Source: a virus
Length of the DNA stretch: 64,000 nt
Direction: 5' to 3' (one strand)
IMG/VR virus record: IMGVR_UViG_3300043803_002473
Span: 57,471 to 121,470 of that record
A program made the translations under genes and the position numbers. Shown one piece after another: positions 1-12,500 of the stretch. How positions within the stretch are numbered: the first letter of the stretch is position 1; every line of letters begins with the position of its first letter. The notes beneath the pieces are model-generated. The model saw only the letters and a program-made list of their open reading frames with translations. It did no database searches and was not told where the DNA came from.

Positions 1-1077
1 GCTGAAGCTTACGGCAATTTTACTTCAGGTGCCCCAGTAGATACAGACAGGCAGCTGATAGCTAAGTTTAAACAAACCTTAGGTAGTTCTAGATTTGAAT
101 CGGCGGCAGGTATAGCCAACAGAATTAAGCAGCAATACCCATCATTTCAGTCACTTTCCGTTGTGGGGGCAAATGATCCTGAAATGCTGAGATCTAAACA
201 AAATGTTTTAGGTATTTCTACTTTTGGTAAGGCGGATGTTTATGTCAGAACTTCAGTAGGACCAGAGTTAAAAACTGCTACAGTCGTAGGTACAAAGATA
301 CAGAATGGAAAATGGCGAATTCAGTTAGACAACAGCTTTTGCTCAGGATTTTATAGACTTTCTTCTATTTTACCCGCTGTAGATGATATATCTATGAGTG
401 GAACTTTACTTACAACAAATATCTCTTACGGTTATAGGCAGTTTTTGGGTGCTAGAAATAATGAAATTAATAACGCTCTAGAAGCTCGTTTTACAAAATA
501 TCAAACAGCCGCCATAGACTTTAGCTATAATGAAACTCCAAATATACCTTTAGTCTCAGGGCAACAACCCCCAACTAAAGAATTTGAAATCACAGCAATT
601 TATCAACCTTACATAGAAGAAATTCAAAATCTACTTCTTTCGGATAGCGAACGATTTGCCTGTGCCGACTATTTGGTTAAAGCTGTTTTACCTTGTTTTG
701 TTTCTTTAGAGATACCTGTTGTAAAAAAACAGAGTACAGACACTTATGACTCGTTACGATTGAATAAATTAAAGCAGGATATATTTACATATATAAACAC
801 TATTCCTTTTGGAGAAGATTTGTACGCATCTAAAATTATAGATCTATGTCATAATTACGACATCGCACGTGTAGATTTACCTGTAGTTTTAAAGGGAGAT
901 ATTTTTTGTAATGATGGAACAATAATTACTATAACAGATACAGATTATTTATCTATACCTACACGAATAGAAAAAGGTGTTTCTAAAATGACTACGCTTT
1001 ATTTTACAGATTATTATAGATTTGACCAAGATGATGAGCTAGAAACCGTAGACAATATAGGAATTAAATTAATCTGA
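1..1077 (+). CDS. Baseplate J-like protein, 5' truncated by the window edge
   Basis: The frame is open from the first base, so the start codon is upstream and 358 residues are visible. The early part, a helical stretch followed by VVGANDPEMLRSKQNVLG and KADVYVRTS, matches the core pattern of Baseplate_J / T4 gp6-type baseplate wedge proteins (a GxxDPEM-like turn followed by a beta strand with D-x-Y-V-R). Such proteins form the wedge ring of contractile tails. The stop overlaps the ATG of the next gene (TGATG), indicating coupled translation in a baseplate operon. The family call comes from pattern recognition, and the missing N-terminus limits confidence. Confidence 0.72.
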   Translation, partial: AEAYGNFTSGAPVDTDRQLIAKFKQTLGSSRFESAAGIANRIKQQYPSFQSLSVVGANDPEMLRSKQNVLGISTFGKADVYVRTSVGPELKTATVVGTKIQNGKWRIQLDNSFCSGFYRLSSILPAVDDISMSGTLLTTNISYGYRQFLGARNNEINNALEARFTKYQTAAIDFSYNETPNIPLVSGQQPPTKEFEITAIYQPYIEEIQNLLLSDSERFACADYLVKAVLPCFVSLEIPVVKKQSTDTYDSLRLNKLKQDIFTYINTIPFGEDLYASKIIDLCHNYDIARVDLPVVLKGDIFCNDGTIITITDTDYLSIPTRIEKGVSKMTTLYFTDYYRFDQDDELETVDNIGIKLI

Positions 1078-2915
1078 TGGACTTCGATTTTATATCTAAA
1101 AAATTTCCTTCAAATGACGCAACCGACGGTAATAAGTTATACAAATCACTTGGATCGTTTTGGACTCAGATTTTTCAAGAGAAGGGAACTCTAAAAGGTT
1201 ATACTTTAGGTATGGCCGAAGAGTTAATTCAAAGTTATTACTCTCTTATCGAAGTTTTAAATTCTTATTCGATTAAAGATACTCCTATTTTTAATTTAAA
1301 GCGTTGGCAGCCTATCACTATAAAAAAATCTGAATTTAATCAGGTTTCTTTAAACTTTCAAAAAAACTCCGCTGTTTTTGGAGCTCAACCAGAAAGCGAT
1401 AGATTTTATGCTGGAAAAGTTTTTCGTTTTGGTTTTCCTAAAAACACTAATAATAATGTTTTTAGCTATAAGCCAAAAATTAAGTTAAAAAAATTTAATT
1501 TGTTAGCTAACCGAATTATAGGTCCTTCTATTTTTTACATAAATGGTGTTGATGTGATTATTGATGATTTTGATGTACTTTATTTTAATAAAAATATTTT
1601 TGAATCAAAAGAATTCCCTAAAGCCTCTATTGTTAGCGAACATGGAGAGCCAGTAACATTTAAAGATGAAAAAGGTAACATTGTTGATGACGAATTTATT
1701 ATTATTTGGGCTTATCATGCTGAATTAGATAATGCTAATTTGTATGATAATTTTGGTCGAATTTTTGAATTAAACTTACCTTCATCTCAAAGCTATAAAG
1801 ATATTTTAAATGGTATAATTAATTTGTTTGTCGCTGGCCCTACTGTTAATGCAATAAAAGCTATAATGTCGGCTTTTGGAGGGGTTGTTCCGGTGATAGA
1901 GCCCGAAGAGACAGTAGAGCAAGTTTATTCAGATAATTTAAATAAGTATGTGGTTACCGATAAAAATATATACACATTTAAACCATATCAAAATATTTTA
2001 AAAAATATAACAGTAGGTTCAACTGTTTATGGTGGAGAGATTTTAATAGACTTGGTGCAATATTATGACCTTTTAACTACGCCCCAATGGTGGCAAAAAG
2101 AGATTACTACACCTAAACTGGCACTTTCGTCGCATATATTTTTAGGAAATTATAAGCACCAGCTTTTTTTACCTAACAATGTAGATTTAATTACTTTAAC
2201 TACTCAAGACAATCTAGTTTTTCCGATTCAGGGTAGAGCAGAGGATGTCAGAGAATTTCATAAACACATAAACAAGCCAGAAAATAAACAAGAGTTAAAA
2301 CAAAAGTTGGGATTAACACCTGACTCTCCATCTACGGTAATAAATCCCGTAGACTTTGTTTTTACAAACATACTAAAAAATAATACTGCGTTATTAAAAT
2401 TTAATTTTAACAATCCTGAAGAATTAGCATACTTTTTTAATTTTTTACCGCTAATTAAAGATTACCTACCTCCACACGTTTATTTACTGTTTTATATTAA
2501 CCTTAATTTGCCTATTGATGTTTTGGATAACTTGAATGAGCGTTACAGTTTAAAGGATTTTCCAAATATTCCTTTAAGTATAGACGGTTCTTTAGGGAAT
2601 GGTCTACGTCCCCAGCTAGCTACAAACGATATCTCATATTACAAAGATTATATAAATAGACTTTTTTGTATTAGTGAAGGACCCTACGCTGAAGACGCTG
2701 CCCATGGAGGCACAATTCCAGCTTCTGAAGAAGATAAAGAGCCATTACACAAAGAACAAAATTTATTAAAAGTAACTATGATGACTGAAGGGCAAGGAGC
2801 GGCTATTCCTGGACAAGCTAGGGTAATTAGTGGTAAAGTTTTTACTAGCATACCTGAAACACCTGTACCGACTACTAGAGAAATTCCTACAGTGTTATTA
2901 ATCGACTTTTCCTAG
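1077..2915 (+). CDS. Putative baseplate/tail structural protein
   Basis: A 612-residue protein translationally coupled (ATGA overlap) to the baseplate J-like gene. No catalytic motif is visible. The sequence is rich in Asn, Phe, Lys and Ile with mixed beta and helix character, and has an acidic/proline-containing C-terminal tail. Position directly after a baseplate wedge gene and before fibre-type genes suggests a baseplate or tail-tip component, comparable in location to gp7/gp8-type wedge proteins. That is inference from synteny; I do not recognise the family. Confidence 0.55.
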   Translation: MDFDFISKKFPSNDATDGNKLYKSLGSFWTQIFQEKGTLKGYTLGMAEELIQSYYSLIEVLNSYSIKDTPIFNLKRWQPITIKKSEFNQVSLNFQKNSAVFGAQPESDRFYAGKVFRFGFPKNTNNNVFSYKPKIKLKKFNLLANRIIGPSIFYINGVDVIIDDFDVLYFNKNIFESKEFPKASIVSEHGEPVTFKDEKGNIVDDEFIIIWAYHAELDNANLYDNFGRIFELNLPSSQSYKDILNGIINLFVAGPTVNAIKAIMSAFGGVVPVIEPEETVEQVYSDNLNKYVVTDKNIYTFKPYQNILKNITVGSTVYGGEILIDLVQYYDLLTTPQWWQKEITTPKLALSSHIFLGNYKHQLFLPNNVDLITLTTQDNLVFPIQGRAEDVREFHKHINKPENKQELKQKLGLTPDSPSTVINPVDFVFTNILKNNTALLKFNFNNPEELAYFFNFLPLIKDYLPPHVYLLFYINLNLPIDVLDNLNERYSLKDFPNIPLSIDGSLGNGLRPQLATNDISYYKDYINRLFCISEGPYAEDAAHGGTIPASEEDKEPLHKEQNLLKVTMMTEGQGAAIPGQARVISGKVFTSIPETPVPTTREIPTVLLIDFS

Positions 2916-2923
2916 CATTAACG

Positions 2924-2929
2924 TATAAT
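2924..2929 (+). promoter_or_regulatory. Possible -10 promoter element (TATAAT)
   Basis: A perfect TATAAT preceded by ACG lies in the short gap between two virion genes, 11 nt before the next ATG. No convincing -35 box is seen. The same G-T-A-T-A-A-T or G-T-T-A-T-A-A-T core recurs at 19391, 20443 and 32590, always near a transcription-unit boundary, which supports a shared promoter class. Confidence 0.4.
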
Positions 2930-2939
2930 TGTAGAAAAT

Positions 2940-3515
2940 ATGATAAACACAGAAAGTACTAATTTGAACAAGTCCATTTCCGGATTCATAAAGGTATGGA
3001 AAACCTCGCCGGAAACAGGTGAGAGCCAGTTGATCGTAGACCAGCCTAATATGATTTTGTACGGCGGGGCTAGACTAATGTCTTACGCTATTTCTGGAAG
3101 AGAAAATGCAAAAATTTGGGGAATGTACATTGGCTTTAATAACAACCCAAATGGCGAATTTACCAGACCCGTCATAGACCCATCTTATTCTCAACCATTT
3201 GCAAATTTAGATCCTGACGATGGATTTGGTTATTTAAGAGAGCCTTTAACATTTACTCCAACTTATCTATCAGACGGCATTTATACAGATAATACCGCAT
3301 TATTTAGCGTTATGGTAACGTCATCTACCTCCATTAATGCTACACCATTTTTGCATGATGTTAGCCGTATTTACGAGGTAGCTCTGGTAGGATCTTTAGA
3401 TCCTTCCAACAGTACGAAGGACATAGTTTTTTCTAGAACAGGTTTTAACCCTGTTAAATATGATACTAATTTTAATTTTACAATAACTTGGGGGATCAAA
3501 TTCCTCGTAGACTAA
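2940..3515 (+). CDS. Putative tail/baseplate structural protein
   Basis: A 191-residue protein with a beta-rich composition (ISGFIKVWKTSPETG, then many Ser/Thr/Asn/Pro turns) and no recognisable catalytic motif. It lies between baseplate-type genes and a long fibre-like protein, with a TATAAT element just upstream. It is most likely a small virion protein such as a tail-tip or fibre-connector subunit, judged by context only. Confidence 0.5.
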   Translation: MINTESTNLNKSISGFIKVWKTSPETGESQLIVDQPNMILYGGARLMSYAISGRENAKIWGMYIGFNNNPNGEFTRPVIDPSYSQPFANLDPDDGFGYLREPLTFTPTYLSDGIYTDNTALFSVMVTSSTSINATPFLHDVSRIYEVALVGSLDPSNSTKDIVFSRTGFNPVKYDTNFNFTITWGIKFLVD

Positions 3516-3523
3516 TTTTAGCC

Positions 3524-5629
3524 ATGCCTATCACACCTTGGGTTCCTACAGTAAGAACGATCAGAGACGGGGAAGAAGTTTCTCAGTCTGTGGTGAACGT
3601 ACCTCTCGAACAATTAATTCAGAGGGAGCAGCACCTGTATGAAAAATTTGAAGAATTGCTCGGTAAATCTGTTCTCATTGCGTTTGGGCAACCAGTTTAT
3701 CCTACAGAGCTGCAAGGGACCAAACCCCTACACCAAGATGAACTAAATATTGTTTATTTTAGAGAAGACTCTGGTGGTCGTGGTGTGGCTAGAGCTTTAA
3801 CAGGGTTTTCTTCCACTAGTACTAAGGGTATGTATGCACCCAATAAGTCTAATTATTCTTTTGGTATTGTTAAAGCTATGTCTCCAGGAACGACTCCGTT
3901 GGTAGACACCTATATTGAGGGACTATGCGAGTTATCAATTGATTTAGACGATCCAGACCGTGGTTTAATTGAAGTCGAAAGAAACCATTTAAATGAGCCT
4001 GTCGTGGAACCTTTTGAAGTAGGTCCTTATTATTTATCCAGAAAATATCCTGGCAAGATAACCAAAGATCCTGCAGGTATCCCAACTTATGTAGGATACG
4101 CTATATCTAAACGTAAATTTTTGTTACATGCCTCAGTTGACGAGTTTTCTCAATTTTTTATTAACTACAGATATAATGTTTTGGATCGACCAGCCGCAAC
4201 ACCATTACTGACAGGAAGTACTTGGACGATACCCACAACCGGTAATCCAAATAGGCTTGGTTGGATAGCAGCTAATTCTAATAATTTACCTGGTTATTCA
4301 ATTCCTTCAGGAGCTAAGTTTTTTTATTATATTCCTGAAGGACTATTGCTGCCTACTTCACCAGACGCAGATTCATTGACAGAAAGTGAAAAAGTTGAGG
4401 CATCAGAATTAAAAGGATTACTTCCTCCTGTACCTTCAAACTTTGTAGAAATCAAAGCAAATGGTATTACACAACGTTTGTTAGATGAGTACACACCGGA
4501 CGGTATATATAAAATAGATAACTATGGTTTATGGTGGTTCGATGACCAGGCGGGATTTCAACCTTGGGCAGATGACATTTTGTCGGAAGGTGTTTGGACT
4601 CCGAACGACTGGCTAGAATATAGGGGTAGTAACTTTAGAAGACCTAGGCTTTTTATATCTTTTTCTAAATTTAACCCAGCTTTGAGAACACAGTTAGTTA
4701 GTTCTCTAACTCCTTATAATGATTTGGAAAACTCTAATGTCCCTGCAGGTGAAAAAAATAATAGTGAGGAATTTATAAAGTTTTATTTAAAGGAAACAAT
4801 TACTTCAGCCGTAGTCAAAGAATCTAAGACAGGTGACTTGGCTGTAAAAGTTACACCTAAGTTTATTCCTAAAGGAGTCACAGGATCAGCTCCAATCCCA
4901 CCGCAAGCACCTACAGCCACCTATACATCTGACAGAGGTGTAGCTGACCTATCTTTCGACCAAGCAGCAGGAAAGTTTGTAAAAGTTTCTACACCGGTAG
5001 TAGCTAAAATAAATGGTCAGGGCGGAATAAATGTAACTCCGGCACAGAATCAACCAGGCGTATTCAACATATCATATATGTCTACAGGTATCTATGGTGC
5101 CATCGATTCAATAGAGCCTGTTAACGCTAGATTGGAGTTTAGAGGATTAAGTTCTTATTTAAAATTTCCATATGCTCAAACGATAACAGTTCCTTATGGT
5201 GTCATAGGTAAAATATTATTAACTAAAAAAGCTATAGCCGCTCCCGCTAATCTCAAAATATATGTTCAAGCCTTCGGCACTGCGAGCTATGCACCAGAAG
5301 CTACCGATAAACAAATAGCTTTTACATTTGAATATGCTGCAACCACAGCTGCCAATAGTGAAGCTCCAACATCGGTCAAGATAGCAAATAAGTCTGTTTT
5401 AACTGCCGCAGTAAGCAGCTCGGTTGTTTTAACCACTCTCACACCAATAGAGGAAGGTTATACTGCGTATGATGTAGTTAATCTTGAAGGTAACCTTGTT
5501 ATCCCAGCTGCTAATATAGCCGAGGACACTGTAGTAAATTTTAAATTAATGCGAAACATCACTGAAACCGGTAATTACTTAGGAGACCTAGGTATACTTG
5601 GTTTATACTGGGGTGTAGAACTAACATAA
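3524..5629 (+). CDS. Putative tail fibre or baseplate-associated protein
   Basis: A 701-residue protein. The frame is open 12 codons further upstream, but that start would lie inside the preceding gene, so the ATG beginning MPITPWVPTVRT is chosen. An N-terminal basic and glutamine-rich helical stretch (residues about 15-45) is followed by a long Pro/Thr/Ser-rich, beta-rich body; the C-terminal third looks like repeated beta-sandwich material. Context in the baseplate-fibre cluster implies a virion surface protein. The exact role is unknown. Confidence 0.55.
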   Translation: MPITPWVPTVRTIRDGEEVSQSVVNVPLEQLIQREQHLYEKFEELLGKSVLIAFGQPVYPTELQGTKPLHQDELNIVYFREDSGGRGVARALTGFSSTSTKGMYAPNKSNYSFGIVKAMSPGTTPLVDTYIEGLCELSIDLDDPDRGLIEVERNHLNEPVVEPFEVGPYYLSRKYPGKITKDPAGIPTYVGYAISKRKFLLHASVDEFSQFFINYRYNVLDRPAATPLLTGSTWTIPTTGNPNRLGWIAANSNNLPGYSIPSGAKFFYYIPEGLLLPTSPDADSLTESEKVEASELKGLLPPVPSNFVEIKANGITQRLLDEYTPDGIYKIDNYGLWWFDDQAGFQPWADDILSEGVWTPNDWLEYRGSNFRRPRLFISFSKFNPALRTQLVSSLTPYNDLENSNVPAGEKNNSEEFIKFYLKETITSAVVKESKTGDLAVKVTPKFIPKGVTGSAPIPPQAPTATYTSDRGVADLSFDQAAGKFVKVSTPVVAKINGQGGINVTPAQNQPGVFNISYMSTGIYGAIDSIEPVNARLEFRGLSSYLKFPYAQTITVPYGVIGKILLTKKAIAAPANLKIYVQAFGTASYAPEATDKQIAFTFEYAATTAANSEAPTSVKIANKSVLTAAVSSSVVLTTLTPIEEGYTAYDVVNLEGNLVIPAANIAEDTVVNFKLMRNITETGNYLGDLGILGLYWGVELT

Positions 5630-5634
5630 CTTAA

Positions 5635-6537
5635 ATGCCTTGGATAGATTCATTAGATTATTTAAACTTAAACTCCTTGAGACGTTATCCTTTGAGAGAA
5701 GGAACGTCTGTTAGGAGCATAGATGAACTATTTGAAATTCCCGATACTTTAATCGTAGAATTTTCTTTGGCAGCGTCTAACGACGTCAGCAAACGTTATT
5801 ATATATCAAAGTTTTTTAACAAGATCTTTTCTGCCACAATAGAGATATCAGAAATTTCTACAATCCCCGACCTCGTTGTTGGCAGCTTCGATATAGATTT
5901 TAATACACATAAAATCAACGATACTTATTATTTAACAGCCACTAACGACTATGTTGGGGCAAGGGGAAGAATTACTTTAGGTAGTATAGAGGATCTTAAA
6001 AATCAGCCAGCCGGTAATTTTATTTTTTCACCAGAAGCCACAGAGCTTGAGCCTAAAACAATAGTGCCGGGATTGGCTGGTGTAACAAGAATTAAATATA
6101 TTGATTCAGAGTCAAATACCAGAAGTTTAACTGGTGATGTGATTATGCAGGCTCGGAACAATATGAGATTTCAATATGAGCTTGATGAAAATCGCGTGGT
6201 TATGGATGTGGGAGATAACCTGGGGTTAAATAAAAATTGTGAAGTAACAAACTGTATCAAGAGAATAAATGGTGTGGGTCCTGATCCTGACACAGGAAAC
6301 ATTAGTTTGTTAGGTATTGATTGTTTAAATATTTCTAGTACATCGCCATATACAATAGAGTTGGATGATAGTTGCTGCACACCTTGCTCTGGTTGTGAAG
6401 ATTTGTCTGAATTAACAACCAGGCTTACAAGTTTAGAAAATAAATTTATTGAACTTAAGAATTTCTATACAACTATAAACGGACAATTAACAAATTATTT
6501 AACAACCGTTAATTCTAATTGTGAATGTCCTGATTAG
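5635..6537 (+). CDS. Virion protein with shared N-terminal anchor-like domain (paralogue 1)
   Basis: A 300-residue protein that begins with the signature L-N-L-N-S-L-R-R-Y-P-L-R-E-G, which recurs in modified form at the N-terminus of four other proteins in this cluster. After about 200 residues of beta-rich sequence there is a cysteine-rich segment with the pattern CCTPCSGC, then a Leu/Thr helical, probably coiled-coil tail of about 45 residues. The shared N-terminus suggests a common docking site on the baseplate; the variable C-terminus suggests a different exposed function. The clustered cysteines may bind metal or form disulfides. The function is inferred. Confidence 0.6.
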   Translation: MPWIDSLDYLNLNSLRRYPLREGTSVRSIDELFEIPDTLIVEFSLAASNDVSKRYYISKFFNKIFSATIEISEISTIPDLVVGSFDIDFNTHKINDTYYLTATNDYVGARGRITLGSIEDLKNQPAGNFIFSPEATELEPKTIVPGLAGVTRIKYIDSESNTRSLTGDVIMQARNNMRFQYELDENRVVMDVGDNLGLNKNCEVTNCIKRINGVGPDPDTGNISLLGIDCLNISSTSPYTIELDDSCCTPCSGCEDLSELTTRLTSLENKFIELKNFYTTINGQLTNYLTTVNSNCECPD

Positions 6538-6546
6538 AATTAAGGT

Positions 6547-9500
6547 ATGTCTGCATACGAATATTTAACAGTAAATAGTTTGACTACTTATCCGTTTAGA
6601 GACGGTAGAGCTGTTAATTCTATTCAACCTATAGATGCGGATGTTTTTTTAGACATTCTTTTTGTTGTTTATGACCCGACGATAAAACGTCCTTACATAA
6701 AACAAATAAAGTCTGAAGACGGAGGAGTGTCTATAGATTTTCATGATGTAGACGGAGATCTTAAAATTTTTACAGTTGAAATACCTTCGGCTGAATTTGT
6801 AAGTCATTATAAAAATTTTGATAAATCTTTTTTTGGATATATACCGAATGAATATAGGCCTAAGGCTGCAGTTAAATTAGTGTTTGGTCAGGGTATTTCT
6901 AAGATAGCAGATGTTCAATCTACCGTCGTATATACTCCCGATGAAACAGAGTTATCGCCATCAGCAGTACAATATTCTGTCCCAGAGGTTTCTACTTTAG
7001 AGTTTGAGTCTTGGTTCCCGGACTTTGATAGTAAGAACTATAATCCTAGCGCAGGGCAGGATATAATTTCTGTAAAAACTTATTTAAGGGAAGAAGAAGT
7101 TAAAATGCGTTATGGGTTTAATAACGTATTTAATTACTTAGCTCCGAGAACAATGTTTTTAGACGTAGCTAGGGGAGCTGGGCTGGGGCTGTACGACCCA
7201 TGCGATAATATCCCACCGCACGATTTAATCACTAGAATAAATCAAGTTGAACCTGACCCATCAGGTAATATTTATTTCAAAGTATCAGATTGTCATTCAT
7301 TAAGATTGTTGACTGACGATGAGCGAAACAGCGCATTGGAAAGAATTTTGGCTGACGGTACTGACTACGTTAATTTTAATGTTAAACATTATTTAAAATT
7401 TTGGGATCAACTACCTTATCAAAACTATAATGAAACTATTTCACCTAACGGAAAAAACGTTAATATTTTGGGGGACGGTCAAAACGGCACAATTAATTCT
7501 ATTAATCATGGATTTGTTTTAGAAAATCACTGTAAACCTAAATGTCCTCATGAAAATTTAAATGCTTTTGCTGAATATTTAAACCGAGTAAAAGATGGAG
7601 TATCTGAACTTTTTAAAGTGGTTGAAAACCCTATTGAGACTTGCGGTTACGCCACTATCAATGGAGCTATTTTAACAGCTACTAGTTTTTGTGACCAAAA
7701 TATAATAAATTCTAATTGGCTCGAAGCTCCTCTGTGTAATCAAGGATTTAAAAAATATTTTCATGAAGGTAGAAAAATTAAAATTCGTTATAATAATGCT
7801 ACTTTTTATAATCCTGAAATAGTGGAAGTAATCGAAGGTCAAAACGGTTTAAACACCCAGATTGTGTTAAACCAAGAACTTCCAGATTTTCTACCAGGAG
7901 AACAGTATTTATTTAAAGTTTTAGACTTTGGTTTAGTTAATAAATTAAATTTTGAAATCATTAAACATAATAATGCATTAATAACCACAAACTCACCATA
8001 TATTGAGTTTAACTATGGTACTGTAGAGGCATTTAATAATGATGATGAATATGTTACATTTATAACAACAGTTACCGTTGTATATAATCCAAGTGAAGAA
8101 GAAATAACTGTCGATTTTACTTCTGCAGTAAACGATATAACTACCTTAATAGATACTTCGGTTAAGGTAAAATATCCCGACGGTGAAATACGTTACGAAG
8201 AAACGGAAGCGGTGGTACCTTGTAAGGGTTATGCTATTTGGGAAGCTATTTTTTATGTTCCTTGTAGTCCTGAGCTTCCCGCACCTCCAAATGAAGGACA
8301 TGTTATAATTTCAGTGGTAAATCGCAGCACGGGAGAAATTTTAGAGAATGCTCCAAAAGAAGTAAAATTAAATAGTGCTAATTGTGTTAACATTGATATC
8401 AAGACAATACGAACCTCAGCTAAAGAAAACGATTTATTTAAATTTAACATAGTAAAAGCTTTAAATTTAAGTGATGTTGCAAACATATCTTTTGCGGGAA
8501 ATATTCCTGCTTGGTTGAATAGAGACACTTCTTCTACTGGTGCAGTTATTCCAGGTATTGAAGATAATGAAGGATACCACCTTTGGGGGACACCAACGGC
8601 AAATAATCAAGGAATTTTAAATGAAGAGTTTTCTATAGATATAACGATAACTGCTTCTGGTGTGTTTAGAACAACATTATTTTTAAGCTATATCGCAAAA
8701 CCTAGAATAATTTCACATACAAATGGACAAATTATAGAAATAAACCCTCCAGATACATTCACTAGAACTTACACACAAGGATCACCGTTAATTAGAATAA
8801 ATGCAACCAACACCCCAATTGATTATAGATTTGAATCTGCGATACCTGGTTTTGGTCAAGCTGGCGCAAATTCTAATAAATTTATAGGTAGATATGGGTA
8901 TAATCCAACATTTGTTTTTCCAATAACTTATCCAGTTAGACTGTTTGCCATAAATAGTGCATCTTCTGAGGAGGATGAACTGTATGTAGATATTTTTGTA
9001 AAAGTTTATAATGTTGGGCAGACAGCTTCAACAGCTTTTCAAGATATTGCATATTGTTTCACTATTCCAAACCCAGATTCAGCAGCACTAACATTAATTT
9101 CTACACTACCTTTATGGTTAAATTTTGATAGAAATGCTGCCGAGTGTAATTTGAGCGGATTAAATAGTTCAAATATTTCTGTTATTGAGCGCGTGGTTAT
9201 TCGATACGATTATGCCAATGGCTTTGAAAATAGAGAGTATTCGATAGGCTACAGGGCACGCCCTGTTATAACTTACCCACCCGAGCAAGTTGGAAACAAT
9301 ATTTTCACATTAGAGTTACGACCCCCAGACTACACAGTTTCAGGGCTTTCTAAAGTTTATAACGAGCAAAATCCTTTAATTAGTGTAAAAATTTTAGATG
9401 CCTCTAGTACCGGATTAGTTTACTCAGCCGAAGGACTACCTACAGGCTTAGAAATAAATGAATCTGGTAAGATTATAGGACAAATAGATGAGTCGGTTAT

Positions 9501-12500
9501 TCCTGGAGATTATCTCATAACCTTAAGAGTGGCTGATCCGGCTTTTTCCGGAACATTAGGAATAGCGGTACGACAGATCAAATTGATTTTAATTGCCGAT
9601 GAAAAATTGTTTATAGCTAGAGAAAACTCTAATTTTTGTTTAAAGTTTACTGAATTAGCTTCTGCATCTAGTTATACAGTAAAAGATTGGTTAGATGGAA
9701 AACCAACTTGGCTGACTGAAGCTAATAGAGTTGGAGCAGCTTGTCATTTAACTAATTCGGATAATTTGAAGCCGAGCGGTGACTTAAGTAAAGACTATAG
9801 ATTTACATTGGCGTACATCACAGCAACTAATCCACCCATACAGTTAGAAGTGAACTATCTTTTAAGGTATATAGCCAAACCAAGAATATTGTATCCACAA
9901 AATGGAGAAGTTTTTCAAATAGCTTCCGAAGATTTATCAGAGGTGGTATTTACTGAAGAAAATCCATTACTGTCTTTTGAAGTAGTCAATGATCCCACTA
10001 ATTATGAAATAACTGGACTGCCATCAGGATTAAGTTTGGTAAATGGAAAAATTGTGGGAGCTGCTACAAACGCTAATCCTGTAGGAGATTATAATGTTAC
10101 TTTGTATGCTAGCAATACAGCAGGTGTTTCTAGTATTAGTATAAAAATTAGCATAAAAAATATCACTATTCAAAGAGCTTTTCAGCTTGATGCATTTTGT
10201 TATAAAATCACCGGAATTTCAAACGCACTATACTATTCTTTAGAGGGCGATAAACCAAATTGGTTAACCTTCAATCCAGCTTCAAATGCTGTTTGCCCTG
10301 TAGGAAATTTATATGGAACACCTCCCATCAGCGCAAATCAAAGTGCATCATATGATTTAATATTGGTAGCACACAGAGGTAGTGGGGAATTAAGACAAAG
10401 CTTTAAACTAGAATATTATGCTAGACCAAATATAACTTATCCTTTACCAGACACCGTTTTTACAATTTCACCACCAGACTATAATAACCTTTTATTCACA
10501 AGCACAAATCCACTATTCAAAATAGAGGCAGATAATAACCCTACTTCTTATAGGGTAAATGGTTTTCCTGAAAGAACTTTTCGCGTAGACGGTAATGGTA
10601 ATATTATAGGCAGTTCTGGTGCCACCATAACAGACACACAAATACCAGTACAGCTTTATGCTCGCAATGAGGCAGGTGAATCTACTCCTGTCAGAATCTT
10701 TATAGTTATTACAAACCAGATTAACACAATTACTTTTAATTATACAGCAGCTACACCTTGTGCTACTGGAGCAAAATATAAATTTGAACTCGAGGATCAA
10801 CCTGAAAGCATCACATTAGTAGGGCATCCAACTTGGATAACATTTAACCCGAGTTTAACAACCGATTGTAATTTAACTTTCGGCAATAATAGACCTGTTT
10901 TAACTACATCACAAACGATACCATTAACTCTTACTAGAAATTATCGTGGAGGCAATACCAAAGAAACATTTAATTTATTAATCACCACAATACCAATTAT
11001 AACTAATCCAATAAACACAACTTTACCGACAAACAGAATACGTTATGTTATATCGCAGCCAGATTTTAATAATAGAATTTATTCTGTACAGTCACCACTT
11101 TTAACAATTACTGCCACAAATTCTCCAACAAACATAACAGCTTCAGGATTACCATCAAGTTTAAGTGTAGTAACTTCTGGGCCTGATATAGGCAAAGTAA
11201 TAAGTGTCAATCAAAGTATTCCAGTATCTGAATTAGGCTTATTCATAGTAACCGCCACAGCTTCTAATGGGGCAGGTAGTTCTATGACAGTTGTTTTTGA
11301 GATCGAGGCTAAAAACGAAATAATAGAAATATCCACACGTCAAGGCGAGGCCATCAATAATGAATTTTGTAAACTTATTACAAGGGACAGAGCAACATCT
11401 TATTCTATTGTAGCCGGAACATTATTGAATGGTTTAAATTTTTCAGGCTCTACAGATGCAGGCTGTAACTTTTTTGGAGTACCTTCGGGAGGTAATGACG
11501 AACTATCTATTTTAGATGTGAGAAGTAATTATGTAGGAGGATTTTCAACTTTTAGAATAAGATTTTCACATATAAATAAACCCAGCATTGTTAGATTTAC
11601 GAGAAACGGCAATACTATTATAGATGACGCTTTATCTGTTTTACCTGGTGTTTACGTGGGCACGACTTTTACGGAAGAACTACCACTATTTTCAATAGAT
11701 ACTACAGGAAATCCTACCAGTTTTTATGCTGAAGGTTTCCCGCAAAATTCAACTTTATCTATAAGCTGTAATGGTAAAGTTATAGGAACTATTAATCAAG
11801 CCGCTGCAGGTAAATATACTGTGATAATAACAGCTGTAAATGAGGCAGGCGAATCAGAAAAAAGAACAATATATTTAGACTTTTCTCAAGCAGTTCCAGT
11901 AATCACGTGGGAAAATCCTGACGATATTACACATCCAACCCCGCTTAATTCTATAGATCATTTAAACGCTACAGCTAATGTTCCTGGGTCATTTGCATAT
12001 TTACCACCAGCAGGCAACATTCTTTCTGCCAGTACGCAGCCAAGGGTGCTTACAGTTACGTTTACACCTACAGATCAAATTACTTACGCTACAGTAGCCA
12101 AATCCGTAACGATACGAGTTTTCAAGGCAACTCCCACAATAACGTGGAACACTCCATCAGCTATAAGTTACTATACCGCATTAACTGCAGCACAATTAAA
12201 CGCAACGGCAAACATAGCAGGTACATTTGTATATAGTCCGGGGTTAGGACACATATTTAATGCTGGGACGCATTCTATAACAGTAACATTTACACCTGTA
12301 GATACTACAAATTATAATTCTGCGACAAGGCAGACGGAATTAGTAGTTAACAAAATTACTGTTACCCCGAGCAATATCTACTGGTCTACTCCATCAAGTA
12401 TTGTCTATGGTGTTGCTTTGAGCGGTACACAATTGAATGCGTTAGCTAGAATCAGTTCTACTGATGCCACATCACCAGCAATACCCAGTAATTCAAGTTC